Part shown: positions 48,393-59,425 of the stretch, piece after piece
Numbering within the stretch: the first letter of the stretch is position 1
Layout of the letters: the number at the start of each line of letters is the position of its first letter
NCBI GenBank assembly: GCA_025267735.1
Contig: CM046299.1
Coordinates: 35,850,887 to 35,914,886 of the forward strand
From: Mactra quadrangularis
Lineage: Eukaryota > Mollusca > Bivalvia > Venerida > Mactridae
Length of the DNA stretch: 64,000 nucleotides
Direction of reading: 5' to 3'
Translations under genes and position numbers: made by a program
Notes under the pieces: model-generated
Told to the model about the DNA's origin: nothing
The model's input: the letters and a program-made list of their open reading frames with translations, nothing else
Database searches by the model: none

Positions 48393-49584
48393 AGGGAACG
48401 TGTGTAATCAGGGATTTCACGTAATCCCTAACCAAGTCAGGGAATTCATGTAATCCCTGGTGATTTTAGGGAATACGTGAAATCCCTGATTTCGCTAGGG
48501 ATTACATGAATCCCTAAAATATTATTTCATTTTTACACAAATTCCCTGACTTGATTGCTAATACAGATCATGTTGATTAGCGATGAATTTCTTATATTAA
48601 TGGCCATCAAGTAAACAACTCAAACACTCTAATTATTTACAGAAAAGTTTTATGCAAATGGTGTATTTGTAACAATTATTATAATTACAACATATGGCCT
48701 GTATTCAAACGTTCTATAATTGTCTGTTCTCCAATATGTAAATTTATTTCAAATATTTGGTAAAATGTCTATTAAATTTATAAAGCTTATCATTTACAAA
48801 AGAGCAAAGTAAACAATGCTGACAAACATATAGTGCTGAAAATAAGACCTACGGAAAACCACACATATACAAGACATATGATGAAAGCATTTAAACAAAT
48901 GAGTTTTTTTTTGTAACTATATGAAATAATACATTTCACACCTTTTTGTAATTCATCAATGACAATCAACACTTTTGGTGACTGTTTGTACGGGTCAAGC
49001 TGTCATAGCACCAGGAATTACATAACATCAAAGCTTTCCGACATTTGCAGGAGTATCTTTTCCTCTTTTACTTTGGGTAGCAACAATTTTTCTCTTTTTC
49101 GTCATGCCACTTGTACAATTCCTCAATAAATTTGAATTCAATAGAATTTATGTTTTTTTCTACATGAGCACATCAGCTTTAATGTGTTATTGAGGTTTTC
49201 AAATTTGTAAACTCTTTTTACTATTTTCAAAACCAACAGCAATTATTTTAGTGCATAATACAATCTCCCATTTGTAGGCAAAACAAACAAATAGGAATAA
49301 ATCGATACTATAATTGCATTCTCATAACAAAATATCACTGCATAACAGCAAAAACATTTACCTACTAAAACCTTACAGCACAATGAATCGTAGCTTACAT
49401 TTAAAACATGATAATTTTGTGGTAAGGGAATATGTGTAGAAATTGAAAAAAAATCAGAGAATACATGAAATCCCTAGAAAATTTCAGGGTTTACATTCCC
49501 TGACAGAATTTTACGTCGCTGGGGATTACATGAAATCCCTAAATTTCAGGGATTACTTGAAATCCTGGTTACACACATTCCCTG
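48393..49584. mobile_element. Element with palindromic agggatt...aatccct ends
   Basis: Left end AGGGAACGTGTGTAATCAGG (48393) matches the inverted right end (49549-49584), and both ends carry several copies of agggatt(a/t)catg(t/a)aatccct, itself palindromic. The interior (48545-49440) is AT-rich. On the minus strand near 49105-48960 it contains MTKKRKIVATQSKRGKDTPA and LIVIDELQK, possibly remnants of a coding exon. No clear target duplication; superfamily unknown. Confidence 0.65.
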
Positions 49585-49821
49585 TAACATATAATATAAT
49601 GCCCGTATGACGTTATGCATGATGTCAAAAGTTGTTTCAGACATAAAACAAACTGTATTTTCTTGCTATTCATACTTAACGGAAAAAAATAATAGCTTTA
49701 TAAAATGCAAGATCGTATCGATATTCCAAATAGAGAATCGATATTGGATCGTCCGTCAAGAATCGGTGTTACATCGATATTGTGATTTCCAATACCGGTT
49801 AGTACGGGAGTCTCAACAGAG

Positions 49822-50063
49822 AAGGGACGTCGATGAGTTTCTGAAACGTATAGTGACCGCTGATGAGACGTGTGTGTACTTCTATGACCCAGAATACAAG
49901 ATGCAGTCAAGCCAGTTGAAGTGAACGCACACAGACTCACCACCACCGAAAACAACTCGTGTCACCAAAATGGTCGGAAAGCACTTGTGTATGGTAACTG
50001 TTGTGCTGTGTCACGCAGTTCACAAGCGCCAGACGATCAATGCGGAGGATTATTTGAGACATC
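49822..50063 (+). pseudogene. mariner transposase fragment
   Basis: Reads VDEFLKRIVTADETCVYFYD then PEYKMQSSQLK, a stop at 49922-49924, then THTDSPPPKTTRVTKMVGKH and RQTINAEDYLRH in the same frame. ADET holds the first catalytic Asp of mariner-type DDD enzymes, and YDPE...QSSQ is the usual following block. The later catalytic residues and both inverted ends are absent, so it is a dead fragment. Confidence 0.75.
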
Positions 50064-51377
50064 GACATAACGGTTTTAATATTTCTCGTTTTAGTAAACT
50101 GAAACCAATACCAATGTATACATAAAATGTGATATATACCGATAATCTACCTAGTTACTTGCTGACTGTTAAACTCTTGATATAGTCTCGCACTCGTTCA
50201 AGACCTTTTGTAAAACCTCATGTTTAACAGCCGTAAGTTAAATTGAGCCAACAAAAGCGTCGCCAAAGTGCATTGTAATTAAGGGTGGACGTAAACGTCC
50301 ATCTCATTATACGAGTACATACATGTACGTGGCTTTTACAGATTTTTTCTGTAATACGTTTTGTTCTAATAAAACGTGTTTGTGTAAACATAAAAGCACC
50401 TGCAAGTAGAAGTTGTCGGCTATTTCACGTTATATTGCCATACATTATTCCTCAATTTACCTCTTTATGGAATACCAAACTTTTGGTTTCTAAACTCCGT
50501 CCTCTGTTTGTTGCAATACAGATGCAAACAGTAAGGGCTATTTTTTATAGTTTGTTTGGGCATCAACACAGAAAGGTTATATCGCGCCGAAAGCAATTGA
50601 TGATGCTATTCGCTTACAGTTTCACGAAATATCAGCGTGTATTAAGTCATTTCGCATAATTCATAATCGATAGATTAATGCGATCATAATAATTTTATTA
50701 CATATATTATATTGATAACCCACATTTATCTAAACAATGATTTTAAGTAGATCAATTATTATTCTATTTACGTCTTATGTAATTTTTCTCTGTTGGTGCT
50801 AAATAAAATATTGAACTTGACTAGAATACATAAAAGACGGATTGAACTCGTTTAACGTTTTAATTTAATCGTGTTCATTTGCATAAGCTAATATCATTTA
50901 AATGATCCAGATGTTAGCAATAGGAAGTTATGTTGAACTTCAGAGTGATTCCTTACTGTTTTTTAATTAACTAATGGATGTAACGTTTGTTTTGTCAACA
51001 TTGAATGTTTAATAATGATTCATCATAAGATTTTTAACGTCATTATTAATTGGAATCAATCTATTATATTGTCACTAATGAGTTGGACGATAGATGCTTT
51101 GCATGTTTGTTATGAAATCATGACTCTTAAGTTATTCTAGCACGTCTTCAAGGTTAATGAAATCGATCATCTCTTTCAATATTAACATTTACAGTTGTAT
51201 CCTTACTTCACTTAACAAGTATTGTGAATGATTGATCTAAAACTGTTTGAGGGAATTAAAATCATACACTGGCTCAATTAGAATCACACCAAATTGGTAT
51301 CAAAATAATTATATCAACATTACTCACTTGTTTGATCAATAGTTATAAAATCTATGTTCGGATAAAAGTCTGATTCT
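50064..51377. other. No gene seen apart from the LINE tail
   Basis: AT-rich. The frame at 50285-50659 (124 codons) runs through the LINE tail and has no recognisable protein content. Confidence 0.45.
50550..50610 (-). mobile_element. LINE tail fragment
   Basis: tttgtttgggcatcaacaca and gaaaggttatatcgcgccga match the terminal tail of the LINE at 1-3509, in minus orientation. Only ~60 bp survives. Confidence 0.7.
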
Positions 51378-51490
51378 TTATACATATTCAGCTGACCAAT
51401 TTTGGACAAAACTCCTGATCATTAAAATCTTCACGCAGATGATCCCTCTCAGTATCCATTTTCACCTGGGTGGAGTGGAACATTTTCGTA
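51378..51490 (-). mobile_element. SINE body fragment (family of 9110-9320)
   Basis: tattcagctgac...actcctgatcat...cacgcagatgatccctctca...ttcacctgggt matches 9110-9225 with several differences. The tRNA head is missing. Confidence 0.7.
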
Positions 51491-51544
51491 TTTTTTATGC
51501 ATAGCACTTTTTTTGAAACGCATGCTTTTCTAACCCAATACATA

Positions 51545-52232
51545 TTGTTTAACAGTTTACAGTTTATTTCAACAGCATGTCAGTACATAGTACTTATAGC
51601 TATATAATATACATACATATTTGAACATGAAAATATATTAACAGAGTGGTAAGCACACAGGTAAGGTATTTCAACAGTTTACGTTACAATAATTTAAACA
51701 TGGAATTTATAGCTAATATGTCACTCTCGTACCCAGAATCTAGTAGGATTCTCAATACTAACTAGTATTGAGAATCCTACTAGACTCTGGGTACGAGAAT
51801 GCTAATGTGCGTGTGTGTGTACGTTTTAATAAATTTGAATAGCGAAAAATACACATATTTTTGTAACACGTTGAACATAGATAAATAAAAGATACAAACG
51901 CTTTGTTACAATACAATTATTAGACATTAATTATGGATGCCGACTTATTTTTCCTTAATTTCATGGAGAAGTAAATAAATTTTGACAATTTGTCCAGAAC
52001 ATGCTCATTTGTATTCGTCATTAAACAGTAAAATTTATTTAGTGAAGGTCAAGATGTTTGTTTAAAATAATTAGTCCTGGCTTCTTTTAATGATTGGCAA
52101 CGCATTAGAAAATGGTATTCAGTTTCTATGGCATTTTGTGAGCATAATTTACAATTTCTTTGTTGTCTGATTATTCCATTATGAGGTCCTACTTCAATTT
52201 CTAAATTATGTGAACCAAGTCTGAATCTAGTT
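51545..52232 (-). pseudogene. C-terminus and 3' UTR of another LINE family
   Basis: Minus strand from 52232 reads LLTRFRLGSHNLEIEVGPHN then GIIRQQRNCKLCSQNAIETE and YHFLMRCQSLKEARTNYF. This is the Cys-Cys-His-Cys block typical of the end of many animal LINE polyproteins (C..C near 52120-52135, H and C near 52095-52110). A stop follows and the 3' UTR runs to ~51545, where aataaactgtaaactgtt marks the tail. Different family from the LINE at 1-3509. Confidence 0.65.
51725..51798. repeat. Near-perfect 74-bp palindrome
   Basis: Two 36-base arms (tctcgtacccagaatctagt... and its inverse) pair with a single mismatch and a 2-base loop. It sits in the 3' UTR of the LINE remnant. It could be a tiny foldback element or a recent inverted duplication. 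Confidence 0.9.
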
Positions 52233-52440
52233 AACAGGGCTCGACATTAAGGCGCAGCCGACAGACATTCACTGGCTGAAGTTAGGTCCGGTCTGGTGGA
52301 GTTTCCTCGTGGCTTGCCCGACCGGGCTTCTTAATTTTGATCAAAACATTACTCACTATAAAAAACCAAGCCGATTTTTATGGAGGATGATTACAGACAA
52401 AATTGCATCATGCTTGATGCTATTCTATATTACACATTTT

Positions 52441-54253
52441 TATGCGCCCGTTTTGAAAAAACGGTCGTATTATGTTATGCTGTTGTCCGTCTGTCCGTCT
52501 GTCAGTCTGTCCGTCTGTCCGTGGACAATTGCTTGTCCGGATGATAACTCAAGAAAGAATACACCTAGGTTCCTCAAATTTTATGTGTGGATAGCCCTTG
52601 GGTGGAGGAGGTTCCCTATTGATTTTGAGACCCCAGGGTCAAAGGTCAAGGTCATTGGGACTTAAAATAGGTAAAACTTGTCCGGACAATAACTGAACCA
52701 CCAATGTACCTAGGTTTACCAAATTTAATGTAAGAGTAGCCCATGTGTCAAAGATGTTCCCTATCGGTTTTGGGGCCCCTGGGTCAAAGGTCAAGGTCAC
52801 AGTGGCATCATATGGGAAAAAAACTTGTCCTGACAATAACTTAACAACCAATCTACCTAGGTTCACCAAATTTTATGTGAGAGTAGCCCATGTGTCAAGG
52901 ATGTTCCCAATCGGTTTTGGGGCCCCTGGGTCAAAGGTCAAGGTCACAGGGACATTATATTGAACAACCTTGTCCGGACCATTACTCAACAACGACTGTA
53001 CCTAGGTTCACCAAATTTTATGTAAGAGTAGCCCATGTGTCAAAGATGTGCCCTATAGGTTTATGGGGCCCCAGGTTCAAAGGTCAAGGTCACAGTGGCA
53101 TAATATGGAAAAACTTTGTCCGGACAATAACTGAACCACCAATGTACCTAGGTTCACCAAATTTTATGTGAGAGTAGCCCATGTGTCAAGGATATGCCCT
53201 ATTGATTTTGGGGCCCCTGGGTCAAAGGTCAAGGTCACAGTGGCATCATATTGAAAAACATTGTCCAGGTAATAACTCAACAATGACTGTACCTAGGTTC
53301 ACCAAATTTAATGTGAGAGTAGCCCATGTGTCAAGGATGTACCTTATCAGTTTTGGGGAAACAGGGTTAAGTTTAAATCTTAAACCAGAAGATATCAAAT
53401 TACCCAGCTGTGACTTCAAATGTTCAATCAATATGTTTATAAAGTCAAAATGGCAAATAATGGAAATAATGCTATATTTAATAAGTAACATGAATTTAGT
53501 TCACCAAATTTTATGTGAGGGTAGCCCATGTGTCAAGGATGTTCCCAATTGGTTTTGGGTCAAAACTGGGTCAAAGGTCAAGGTCACAGGGGCATCATGT
53601 GGAAAATCCTTGTCCGGACAATAACTAAACAATGATTGTACCTAGGTTAACCAAATTTTATGTGGATCAGCCCATTTGTCAAGATGTAATGTGTTGATAG
53701 CTCTTTGGTATTGGATGTTCTCTTTTGATTTGGAGACCCCAGGGTCAAAAGTCAAGGTCACTGGGACTTAATTTGTATTGAAACATTTTCCGGACATGAA
53801 ACTCAATAATGATTGTACCTAGGTTTACCAAATTTTATGTAAGGGTAGCCTAAATGTCTAGCATATGCCCCTTTGGTTTTAGGCCCCTGGGTTAAAGGTC
53901 AAAGTCACAAGAAAAATCAGGAGGAAAAACCTTGTCCAACAACCAACTTTACCTAAGATCACCAAATTTTATGTATCAATACTCTTTGGGTCAAGTGCGA
54001 GAACTTTTGGTTCTGAGGCCCCAGGGTCAAGGTTACTGGAAGTTTGTAAGTTAAAACTTTGTGTCGGTAATAACTCAACCATGGCTGTGCCTAGGTTCTC
54101 AAAATCTTTGCATTGGATAGCCCTCCAGTTAAGGATGGGACCTATTTTGAGATCCCGGGGTCATTGGTCAAGGTCACAGTGACTTCATATGAGATAGAAC
54201 ACAGCATGGACTGCACACGGGCGTATAATGCCCCGCCCAGCGGAGCTCTTGTT
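52441..54253 (+). repeat. Large modular repeat (type M), copy 1
   Basis: Begins cgcccgttttgaaaaaacgg followed by (gtccgtct)n (52485-52523) and ends cacgggcgtataatgccccg ccc agcggagctcttgttt. Between them are ~11 units of ~145 bp: ccaaattttatgtgagagta, gcccatgtgtcaaggatg, ggggcccctgggtcaaaggt, caaggtcac, cttgtccggacaataactca. Unit starts lie near 52717, 52866, 53011 and 53156. The short frames on both strands are artefacts. The outer cgcccg/cgggcg blocks are inverted. Confidence 0.9.
53371..53493 (+). mobile_element. Captured LINE RNase H piece inside repeat M copy 1
   Basis: gaagatatcaaattacc...gacttcaaatgttc...aagtcaaaatggcaaa...aatgctatatttaataagta matches the region after the RNase H domain of the LINE at 2437-3509 (reverse complement of ~2855-2975). 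It reads PEDIKLPSCDFKCSINMFIK then SKW. It replaces part of one 145-bp unit. Confidence 0.8.
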
Positions 54254-54287
54254 TTTGGTGCGCCGTAAAACCCAAACAAACAAAACA
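54251..54287 (+). mobile_element. LINE tail fragment abutting repeat M
   Basis: tttttggtgcgccgtaaaac + ccaaacaaacaaaac is the last ~35 bp of the LINE, joined directly to the end of repeat M copy 1. Confidence 0.7.
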
Positions 54288-54690
54288 TTCACAGTAGGTA
54301 TGTCATCTTGGTCACCGACTTCTATATATTTCTCTTCAGCTGAACTGGACTGTGGTTTAAAATAAATGTGTGTAAGGCACATCATGAAGTTAAAACGGAT
54401 GGAGTGTCTCCAGCATTTTTCAATCTCTTATACTTTTCCTTTAATAGACATATTGTCCTCTCAACGTCCACGCTGATTTTACGGTGAACAGTATTGTTGT
54501 TTTTTCTATGTCATTAAGGTGACCATTGTCCCCAAATTGTTCCATCAAACTGTTTGAAAGCCGATATACCGAATCACCAAAAATATGATACTGGGCTGCC
54601 GTGCTTTCAGTGACCATTTTAATGTCTCTATTTAATACATTATTGTTTTAAGAATGATATATGATTTTACTGACATTTCATTAAAGATTT
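54288..54690. other. No gene seen
   Basis: Spacer between the two type M repeats. Minus-strand frame 54185-54385 runs across the LINE tail and is not a gene. Confidence 0.45.
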
Positions 54691-55600
54691 TTATACGCCC
54701 GTGTTGAAAAAACGGTCGTATTATGTTATGCTGTTGTCCGTCTGTCCGTCTGTCCGTGGACAATTGCTTGTCCGGATGATAACTCAAGAAAGGATGCACC
54801 TAGGTTCCTCAAATTTTATGTGTGGATAGCCCTTGGGTGGAGGAGGTTCCCTATTAATTTTGAGACCCCAGGGTCAAAGGTCAAGGTCACTGGGACTTAA
54901 AATAGGTAAAACTTGTCCGGACTGGTGAACCACCAATGTACCTAGGTTCACCAAATTTTATGTAAGAGTAGCCCATGTGTCAAAGATGTTCCCTATTGGT
55001 TTTGGGGCCCCTGGGTCAAAGGTCAAGGTCACAGTGGCATCATATGGGAAAAAAACTTGTCCTGACAATAACTGAACAACCAATCTACCTAGGTTCACCA
55101 AATTTTATGTGAGAGTAGCCCTTGTGTCAAGGATGTTCACAATTGGTTTTGGGGCCCCTGGGTCATAGGTCAAGGTCACAGGGGCATCATATTGAAAAAC
55201 CTTGTCCAGACAATAACTCAACAACGACTGTACCCAGGTTCACCAAATTTTATGTGAATGTAGCCCATGCGTCAAGGATGTGCCCTATATGTTTTTGGGC
55301 CCCAGGTTCAAAGGTCAAGGTCACAGTGGCATCATTTTGAAAAACTTTGTCCGGACAATAACTGAACCACCAATGTACCTAGGTTAACCAAATTTTATGT
55401 GAGAGTAGCCCATGTGTCAAGGATATGCCCTATTGATTTTGGGACCCCTGGGTCAAAGGTCAAGGTCAGAGAGTCATCTTATTGAAAAACATTGTCCGGG
55501 TAATTACTCGACAATGACTGTACCTAGGTTCACCAAATTTCATGTGAGAGTAGCCCATGTGTCAAGGATGTGCCTTATCAGTTTTGGGGAAACAGGGTCA

Positions 55601-55693
55601 AGTAAAAACCTTCAACCAGAAGATATCAAATTACCAAGCAGTGACTTCAAATGTTCAATCAATATGTTAATAAAGTCAAAATGGCAAGCAATG
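55601..55693 (+). mobile_element. Captured LINE piece, short type
   Basis: Matches 53371-53470 but stops at gcaagcaatg and resumes the array at aaaaacttgtccgg. Confidence 0.75.
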
Positions 55694-56101
55694 AAAAACT
55701 TGTCCGGACAATAACTGAACCACTAATGTACCTAGGTTCACCAAATTTTATGTGAGGGTAGCCCTTGTGTCAAGGATATGCCCTATTGGTTTTGGGGCTC
55801 CTGGGTCAAAGGTCAAGGTCACAGAGGCATCATATGGAAAAACCTAGTCCAAACTATAACTGTACCACCAATGTACCTAGGTTCACCAAAATTTATGTGA
55901 GAGTAGCCCATGTGTGAAGGTTATGCCCTATTGGTTTTAGGGCCCCTGGGTCAAAGGTCAAGGTCACAGTGGCATCATATTGAAAAACATTGTCCAGGTA
56001 ATAACTCAACAATGACTGTACCTAGGTTCACCAAATTTTATGTGAGAGTAGCCCATGTGTCAAGGATGTTCTCTATTATCTGTTTTTGGGGCCCCTGGGT
56101 C

Positions 56102-56195
56102 TAGTTTAAACCTTCAACCAGAAGATATCAAATTACCAAGCTGTGACTTCAAATGTTCATTCAATATGCTAAAAAAGTCAAAATGGCAAACAATG
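56102..56195 (+). mobile_element. Captured LINE piece, short type
   Basis: Same right junction (caatg|aaaaacttgtc) as 55601-55693, so both descend from one captured unit. Confidence 0.75.
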
Positions 56196-56455
56196 AAAAA
56201 CTTGTCTAGACAATAACTGAACCACCAATGTACCTAGGTTGATTAAATTTTATGTGAGAGTAGCCCATGTATTAAGGATATGCCCTGTTGGTTTTGGAGC
56301 CCCAGGGTCAAAGGTCAAGGTCACAGGGGCATCATATTGAAAAACCTTGTCCGGACAATAACTCAACAATGACTGCACCTAGGTTCACCAAATTTCATGT
56401 GAGAGTAGCCCATGTGTCAAGGATGTTCCCTATTGGCTTTTGGGCCCCTGGGTCA

Positions 56456-56580
56456 AGTTTAAACCAGTATCCAGAAGATATCAAATTACCAAGCAGTGAC
56501 TTTAAATGTTCATTCAATATGATTATAAAGTCAAAATGGCAAACAATGGAAATAATGCTATATTTAATAAGTAACATGAA
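56456..56580 (+). mobile_element. Captured LINE piece, long type
   Basis: Runs on through aataatgctatatttaataa gtaacatgaa like 53371-53493, with the same right junction into ttcaccaaattttatgtg. Confidence 0.75.
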
Positions 56581-57039
56581 TTTAGTTCACCAAATTTTAT
56601 GTGAGGGTAGCCCATGTGTTAAGGATGTTCTCTATTGGTTTTGGGTCAAAACTAGTCAAAGGTCAAGGTCACAGAGGCATCATATGGAAAAACCTTGTCC
56701 GGACAATAACTCAACAACGATTGTACCTAGGTTCACCAAATTTTATGTGAGAGTAGCCCATGTATTAAGAATATGCCCTATTTGTTTTGGGGCCCCAGGG
56801 TCAAAGGTCAAGGTCAAAGGGGCATCATATTGAAAAACATTGTGCCGGTGATAACTCAACCATGGCTGTACCTAGGTTCTCAAAATCTTTGCTTTGGATT
56901 GCCCTCCAGTTAAGGGTGGGACCTATTCTGAGATCCCGGGGTCATTGGTCAAGGTCACAGGGACTTCATATGAGATAAAACACAGCATGGACTGCACACG
57001 GGCGTATAATGCCCCGCCCAGCGGAGCTCTTGTTATATT

Positions 57040-57205
57040 ATGTAGTGCAGTTGTCAGTCACTGACGAAAGTATGCGCTTAGTAGTTAGTTAACAGCTAAA
57101 TCCAGGGATTTAGCCTTTCCAGGAAGAGTGAGTAGGTTGACTGACCGCCGTTATATGACCTATACAATGTGTTGCAAAGGCGTAAAACCAAACAAACAAA
57201 CTTAT
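57040..57205 (+). mobile_element. Tail of a related LINE or SINE
   Basis: Ends ccgccgttatatgacctata ... gtgttgcaaaggcgtaaaac + AAAC repeats. This follows the pattern atatgacc-gtgttg-ggcgtaaaac-(AAAC)n of the LINE tail at 42150-42200 with a different interior, pointing to another family that shares the 3' recognition sequence. Confidence 0.6.
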
Positions 57206-58790
57206 TTGTCAGTACTATATCTACACGACTATGAAGGGACGTAACTATGGATGACTAAGTTTAGGAGTTATGTCCCTTTATACTTAACTATTTAAGATAA
57301 AATGTTCTAATGGGATATATTTCATCTATGGGACTACAAAGGAACATTTATACTCTGGATGAAATACTTTCAGTGCTTCCCCTTTATTCTTTAATATTTA
57401 AGTATTTAGATTGCTCAAACTAAATATATTTTGTATGATAGAAAGTTAGTATGCTTTATCATCAGTACTGCAAAGGGACGTTACTCTTGGTGAATTATTT
57501 TGGAGCTGTGCCCCTTTTCAACTTTTTAATTAGGGTTAAAGTACTTAGAAGTGAACTATATTCAATATTCGTCAAGATATTTATATGACAGTGTGCTTAT
57601 TTATCAGTACTACAGCTGCACGACTACAAAGGGACATAACTCTTGATGATCGTTATGCCCTTTACTTTTATGTTGAAATTTGTTCAAATTGAATTTTTTA
57701 TAGTTCCTTATAAAGATATTTAAATGAAAGTAGGTATGCTTATTCATTGATACTTTGTCTGCTTACAAACTCTGTAACTCTGAAGGGACGTTACTATGGA
57801 TAAATGTTTTAGGAGTTATACCCCTTTTACATGTTACTAATATGAATTGGTAATTATCGTTTGACCGATTTATTTCCTTTCAAAATTTAAGTCCTGTCAT
57901 TTAATCATTTAGTTTAAAGATAAGCCTTGCCATGAACAAAATACCCGAAAAGTTGAGCGCCCTGTCCTTGTACTGTTCTTGTTTTATAAACATATTATAT
58001 TAAATTTAGAATTTTAGAATGTGCATATACATATAGCAAAAGTCAGTATGTTCCTATATACACTTCCATCATCGATCGGACATAAATTTGAAAAATAAAC
58101 ATTTCCTACACTATTGAAATCGGGGTACTTAGAAGTCCCGTTAAGTATATATGATAAGAAGGAAAATTCGGGCTCCTGTGAATTAAACTGAAAGTAAAAA
58201 CTTGTAATGACAGTCTTATAATTTTTTATGTTTACGTTTTGGAACCATATTTTGTTTGACTCATCCTATAACATTGTAAACTGTTACATGGACATCCTAT
58301 ATCAACATTTGGATTTATGAAAAAAGGAGTTTGATAATGTATTTGGACTGACGTTAGGAAGATTATTTCAACGTTAGCATAAGTGTCTTTTTTTTATCTT
58401 TAATGTATTTTTTGTTCAGTGTTTTATATTTCCATGTCTATACACTTGATGCATCCGTTACAAAATATATCAAAATTATCAGGAATTCATGGATATTTTA
58501 ACAATTTTAGTTACCCCACCCACATGACAGTTCTTTCAATTTCAGCAAATGATACGCCCTTAACAGCACCTATGGAGAGAACGTCTCCAGTGACTGGACT
58601 GAGTGAATAAACTATTGGAAATGTTTTGAAGAGGTTGTCTTTAAGAAACTCATCATTGAATGCTAGAATGGATAGAAAGAAAATTATATTAGGCGAGTTT
58701 GACCAGGGAGATGTTAGATGAACTGTTTCGAATATGCATAATATGATAAAGGGTTTACCTACCTTGGAAACAATCCAGAAGGAGCTACTG
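57206..58790. other. No gene seen; gggacgt-aact motif repeats
   Basis: The phrase aaagggacgtaact...ttttaggagttatgccccttt recurs loosely at 57235, 57474, 57630 and 57783, a low-copy diverged repeat of ~150-240 bp spacing. No coding feature supported. Confidence 0.45.
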
Positions 58791-58799
58791 ACATCAATA

Positions 58800-59425
58800 G
58801 ATTAACGTGACAGCAAGAGACATGGTAGATGAGTTTTTGGCAAATTGGGTTTTCATACTGTCTTAGTAAGTCAAAGCGAAAAATTCTACAGAAACGCGCT
58901 GACGTTGTATTGCAGAGAATCAACTTTTTAAAAAGGGTCAAACAGGCTAGAGACGGCGGCCTCCAACATACTATTGTGACGAGACCTTCGTGCACAGTGG
59001 CCATACAGTAAACAAGTGCTGGCATAGAGCAGTCTTTCCTCAATGTGCCAATTTCTAAAGGTATTACTCAATCATGATTTTAAACTATAATTTAACTTTG
59101 TCACGCTGATATTAGGGTGTAATTCGTTACATTAACCTTAAACTTTTTTAACTTATTTACTATGAACCCTGCCTACAAAGACGACATGTTTTATTTTTGA
59201 CAGAACAGATTAATTGTTCTTGTATCAATGAAATTATAAGTCGTTTACATTGAATTAACTGCTCATTCTCTATATTTACAAGAGCACGTATGATAATACT
59301 TCACTATGGTATTGAAAGCGGATCCTAGCAAGGATGTAAATAAGTATTTAACTAAATCAAAAAAGTGGTGACTATCACGATGAGATGAATCGTGAAAACT
59401 TCGTTGAAAGTATTTTAAATGGACC
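58800..59425 (+). pseudogene. IS630/DDE-type transposase remnant with an intron
   Basis: Pieces in shifting frames: KSKRKILQKRADVVLQRINF then LKRVKQARDGGLQHT (58866-58975), then after a 1-base shift YCDETFVHSGHTVNKCWHRA (58974-59033), then SFLNVPISK ending at a possible donor AAAG|gtatta (59060). After a possible acceptor tttttgacag (59201) comes RLIVL, and SGDYHDEMNRENFVESIL near 59363-59418. CDET would hold the first catalytic Asp and the GDYHDEMN block is typical of one IS630-related family in invertebrates (from memory). The C-terminal Glu was not found. Several frameshifts mark it as dead. The minus frame at 58759-59043 is its shadow. Confidence 0.6.

Larger units (their letters stand above)
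54692..57033 (+). repeat. Large modular repeat (type M), copy 2
   Basis: Same start (tatacgcccgtgttgaaaaa, gtccgtct repeats at 54737-54756) and same end (agcggagctcttgtt) as copy 1, with about 14 units of ~145 bp. It holds three captured LINE pieces (55601-55693, 56102-56195, 56456-56580) where copy 1 has one. This suggests gain of units by unequal exchange. It is ~440 bp from copy 1 in direct orientation. Confidence 0.9.

Noticed and set aside
52250..52330. hAT end (cagggctcgacattaa at ~52237)
   Set aside because: Looks like a known type of terminal sequence but no inverted partner or target duplication was found.
52441..57033. Short frames with GPLGQRSRSQGHHIEK-type peptides
   Set aside because: They repeat with each 145-bp unit and are broken by shifts between units; non-coding repeat.
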